This document shows positions 14,700-16,271 of a DNA stretch of 16,271 bases, one piece after another. The position numbers and the translations under genes were made by a program. Below the pieces are notes generated by a model. The model saw nothing but the letters and a program-made list of their open reading frames with translations, had not been told where the DNA came from and did no database searches. Source of the stretch: CAZDUZ01 sp964508755 (GTDB taxonomy: Bacteria; Patescibacteriota; Dojkabacteria; SC72; JAFGCJ01); the NCBI GenBank assembly GCA_964508755.1, contig CAZDUZ010000023.1, forward strand, positions 1 to 16,271, in the 5' to 3' direction. Every line of letters begins with the position of its first letter. Position 1 is the first letter of the stretch.

Positions 14700-15479
14700 C
14701 TACACTATCGTCAATACTAAGGCAATACTTAAAAGAATCCGGTATATTCCACATATTGTAAGGATCCCCTTTTGAATTCGACTCTTGAGAATGTATGCTG
14801 CACCAATACCAACAATGGCAGCGACAATTGTAGCCACAATTATTAATGCAATTCTCTCTCCGGTTATACTGGTATCAGAAAACGTTTTCGTTGCTCCATA
14901 CAGTCCAGAGCCGGCAAGGAGCGGAATTCCAGAAATGAATGAAAAGGCAAGAGCGGTACTTGGAGACATTCCCGAAAGAATTCCCGCCATAGTCGTTATT
15001 CCTGAACGAGAAGTTCCCGGAATAAGCGCAAGCATTTGTGCAAGTCCGACAAAGGCCGCTTGATATAACGTGATCTTGCTCAGGGAATCAGTTTTGAAAG
15101 ATCTATCTTTCGACCAGCGATCGATACCGATCATCCCAGCCCCCCAAAATGCCAGTGAAAAGGCAATAGTTCCGGGACTTCCCAGATTGGCATCTATGCA
15201 ATCTTCAAATAGAAACCCAATAATTCCTGCAGGAACTGCGGCAACAGCGATAGCTACCCAAAACTGTGGAATGAGCAGTATTTTTAGCTTCTCTCGCATG
15301 GCTACTAGAATTGAGCCAAGTGTTCCGAGGTGAAGAACGGCAATATCAGATAGAGCTAACGTTGTTCCTGTAACGGCAGAGAAAAGGAGAAGATGACCGG
15401 TGCTAGAAACGGGAAGGAGCTCAGTAGCTCCTTGAATTATTCCAGAAAGTACTGCATCTATAATGAAAGAAAAATCCAT
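14700..15479 (-). CDS. uppP: Undecaprenyl-diphosphate phosphatase (BacA/UppP)
   Basis: From ATG 15479 this is a 259-residue polytopic protein with both UppP signatures: QGATELLPVSSTGH (16-29, with the catalytic Glu20) and PGTSRSGIT (154-162, Arg158). It removes a phosphate from undecaprenyl diphosphate so the lipid carrier can be reused for peptidoglycan, and it is linked to bacitracin resistance. The frame extends 15 codons upstream, but those codons overlap a perfect TGC-TATAAT element and are not UppP-like, so ATG 15479 is preferred. That ATG is 9 nt after the -10, implying a leaderless message. Length is normal for the family. It diverges from a GH18-type gene. Confidence 0.94.
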   Translation of the reverse strand: MDFSFIIDAVLSGIIQGATELLPVSSTGHLLLFSAVTGTTLALSDIAVLHLGTLGSILVAMREKLKILLIPQFWVAIAVAAVPAGIIGFLFEDCIDANLGSPGTIAFSLAFWGAGMIGIDRWSKDRSFKTDSLSKITLYQAAFVGLAQMLALIPGTSRSGITTMAGILSGMSPSTALAFSFISGIPLLAGSGLYGATKTFSDTSITGERIALIIVATIVAAIVGIGAAYILKSRIQKGILTICGIYRILLSIALVLTIV

Positions 15480-15488
15480 TGCAGATGG

Positions 15489-15497
15489 ATTATAGCA
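15489..15497 (-). promoter_or_regulatory. Extended -10 element for uppP
   Basis: On the minus strand TGC is followed by a perfect TATAAT (15494-15489), 9 nt before ATG 15479. The -35 window at 17 bp is poor and coincides with the divergent promoter's -10 region. Confidence 0.62.
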
Positions 15498-15505
15498 TGA
15501 CTCCG

Positions 15506-15514
15506 TGCTACAAT
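15506..15514 (+). promoter_or_regulatory. Extended -10 element for the GH18-type gene
   Basis: TGC followed by TACAAT (15509-15514) lies 8 nt before ATG 15523, so transcription would start at or within two bases of the start codon. Its -35 window falls across the -10 of the divergent uppP promoter. Confidence 0.58.
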
Positions 15515-15522
15515 GACTTTGC

Positions 15523-16271
15523 ATGGGAGTAGCTACTATTAATGCAAACTGTCCGTTATGTCTTAAAAAAGCGGCTCCGAAAGCTGTTTTTTTCCTGTTG
15601 GTGATTTCGTTTGCACTTGCATGTGCCGTGACTTATTCGTGGGTTTCAGGGGCGCTAAAATCTTCTGCGAAACTATCTCATAACCAGACGCAAGATACGG
15701 ATGTGTATACTGTTGATAGCGCAGAAATTGATGTGCAGAACGAGGAAGAAAGTGGGGGCGGAGAGGGAGATGCAGAATCAGAGTCTGAAACAGATATTCG
15801 AAGTAGTAACGAAAAGAAAGATATAGCTTCATCACGTGATAATTCAATTGGTTCTCGTGAAAGTAACAGTTCAAGCCTTCCAACGTCTAGCGCAGAAATA
15901 GTGTTGCCTTCTATCGAGATTGCTCCTGTACTTACTATTCATCAACGCCAAGACGCTTTTCACGGAGAGAGGGAGTATTCTTTCGATCGAATTGAAGATA
16001 GCACCACTTCTCTATCGCAACGTAAAGATGCGTCTTCGATGGATCTTTCTACGCAACTAACCTACGTTCCGCCGAGTAATCCGAATTTAAACCGTACAGT
16101 TATGGGATTTGCTCCGTACTGGACTTTGTACAATTATAATGAGTTTCAGATGGAGAGATTGAGTGTCATTGCTTATTTTTCTGTGGCAGTGTATCCGGAT
16201 GGTAATTTTGTTACGACCTGTAACGGGAGTTACTGCGGAGATAAATATGGGTGGGACGGATGGAATAGTCC
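15523..16271 (+). CDS. Membrane-anchored GH18-type glycosidase (chitinase/YaaH-like), 3' end outside window
   Basis: An open frame from ATG 15523 runs off the right edge after 249 full codons. It has a short N-terminus with a CPLC pair (Cys10, Cys13), one membrane anchor (about 21-43), and a long Glu/Ser-rich low-complexity spacer (about 48-185). The beginning of a GH18 barrel follows: VMGFAPYW (193-200) as strand 1 and LSVIAYFSVAVYPDGNF (213-229) as strand 2. The catalytic DxxDxDxE motif would lie beyond the edge, so activity cannot be judged. GH18 proteins of this kind cleave GlcNAc polymers or bind peptidoglycan. Divergence from uppP suggests a wall-related role. The start is supported by the adjacent extended -10. 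Confidence 0.78.
   Translation, partial: MGVATINANCPLCLKKAAPKAVFFLLVISFALACAVTYSWVSGALKSSAKLSHNQTQDTDVYTVDSAEIDVQNEEESGGGEGDAESESETDIRSSNEKKDIASSRDNSIGSRESNSSSLPTSSAEIVLPSIEIAPVLTIHQRQDAFHGEREYSFDRIEDSTTSLSQRKDASSMDLSTQLTYVPPSNPNLNRTVMGFAPYWTLYNYNEFQMERLSVIAYFSVAVYPDGNFVTTCNGSYCGDKYGWDGWNS

Noticed and set aside
1..16271. CRISPR arrays, tRNA or rRNA genes, insertion sequences, phage genes.
   Set aside because: No regularly spaced direct repeats, cloverleaf-like segments, transposase motifs or terminal inverted repeats were seen. Nearly all sequence is occupied by recognisable coding regions.

Overview
The window looks like a chromosomal segment of a Candidate Phyla Radiation (Patescibacteria) bacterium. 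The evidence is indirect. The genes are compact and moderately AT-rich. The exported proteins are types common in that group: a SurA-N protein without a PPIase domain, a lamin-tail surface protein, a coiled-coil M23 protein, and a stand-alone EF-Tu domain-II-like protein. Shine-Dalgarno sequences are nearly absent. I cannot name the phylum. UGA is used as a stop (end of ftsX) and an RF2 gene is present, so the UGA-to-glycine recoding of Gracilibacteria/Absconditabacteria does not apply.

Layout. Positions 2-190: the tail of a beta-rich protein cut by the window edge. 209-1231 (-): yvcK/glmR, divergent from a thioredoxin at 1363-1689 (+). 1753-3416 (-): a coupled pair, membrane metallophosphoesterase then SanA-like DUF218. 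3481-5719 (+): membrane-anchored glutaredoxin, DUF998-like membrane protein, EF-Tu domain-II-like protein and long-form hibernation factor HPF, closed by a strong bidirectional terminator. 5822-8361 (-): SurA-N protein and lamin-tail surface protein. 8386-11691 (-): ftsE-ftsX-M23 effector, with the two internal junctions overlapping. 11818-12912 (-): prfB, divergent from gpmI at 12990-14651 (+). 14700-15479 (-): uppP, divergent from a GH18-type gene that runs off the right edge. No gene-free stretch exceeds 300 bases.

The main theme is envelope growth and division. YvcK and UppP serve peptidoglycan precursor supply and lipid-carrier recycling. FtsEX and its coiled-coil M23 partner should control septal wall hydrolysis. 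SanA-like, metallophosphoesterase, SurA-N, lamin-tail and GH18 proteins act at or outside the membrane. A second theme is translation (RF2, HPF, EF-Tu domain-II-like protein).

The most unusual parts are in the division module. FtsE carries a C-terminal helix-hairpin-helix domain resembling the RNA polymerase alpha C-terminal domain. The M23 domain of its presumed effector appears circularly permuted, with the HLH half before the HxG...D half. Seven start regions carry a TG(C/G)-TAnAAT extended -10 element; four lie 8-12 nt from the start codon, suggesting leaderless or near-leaderless transcripts.
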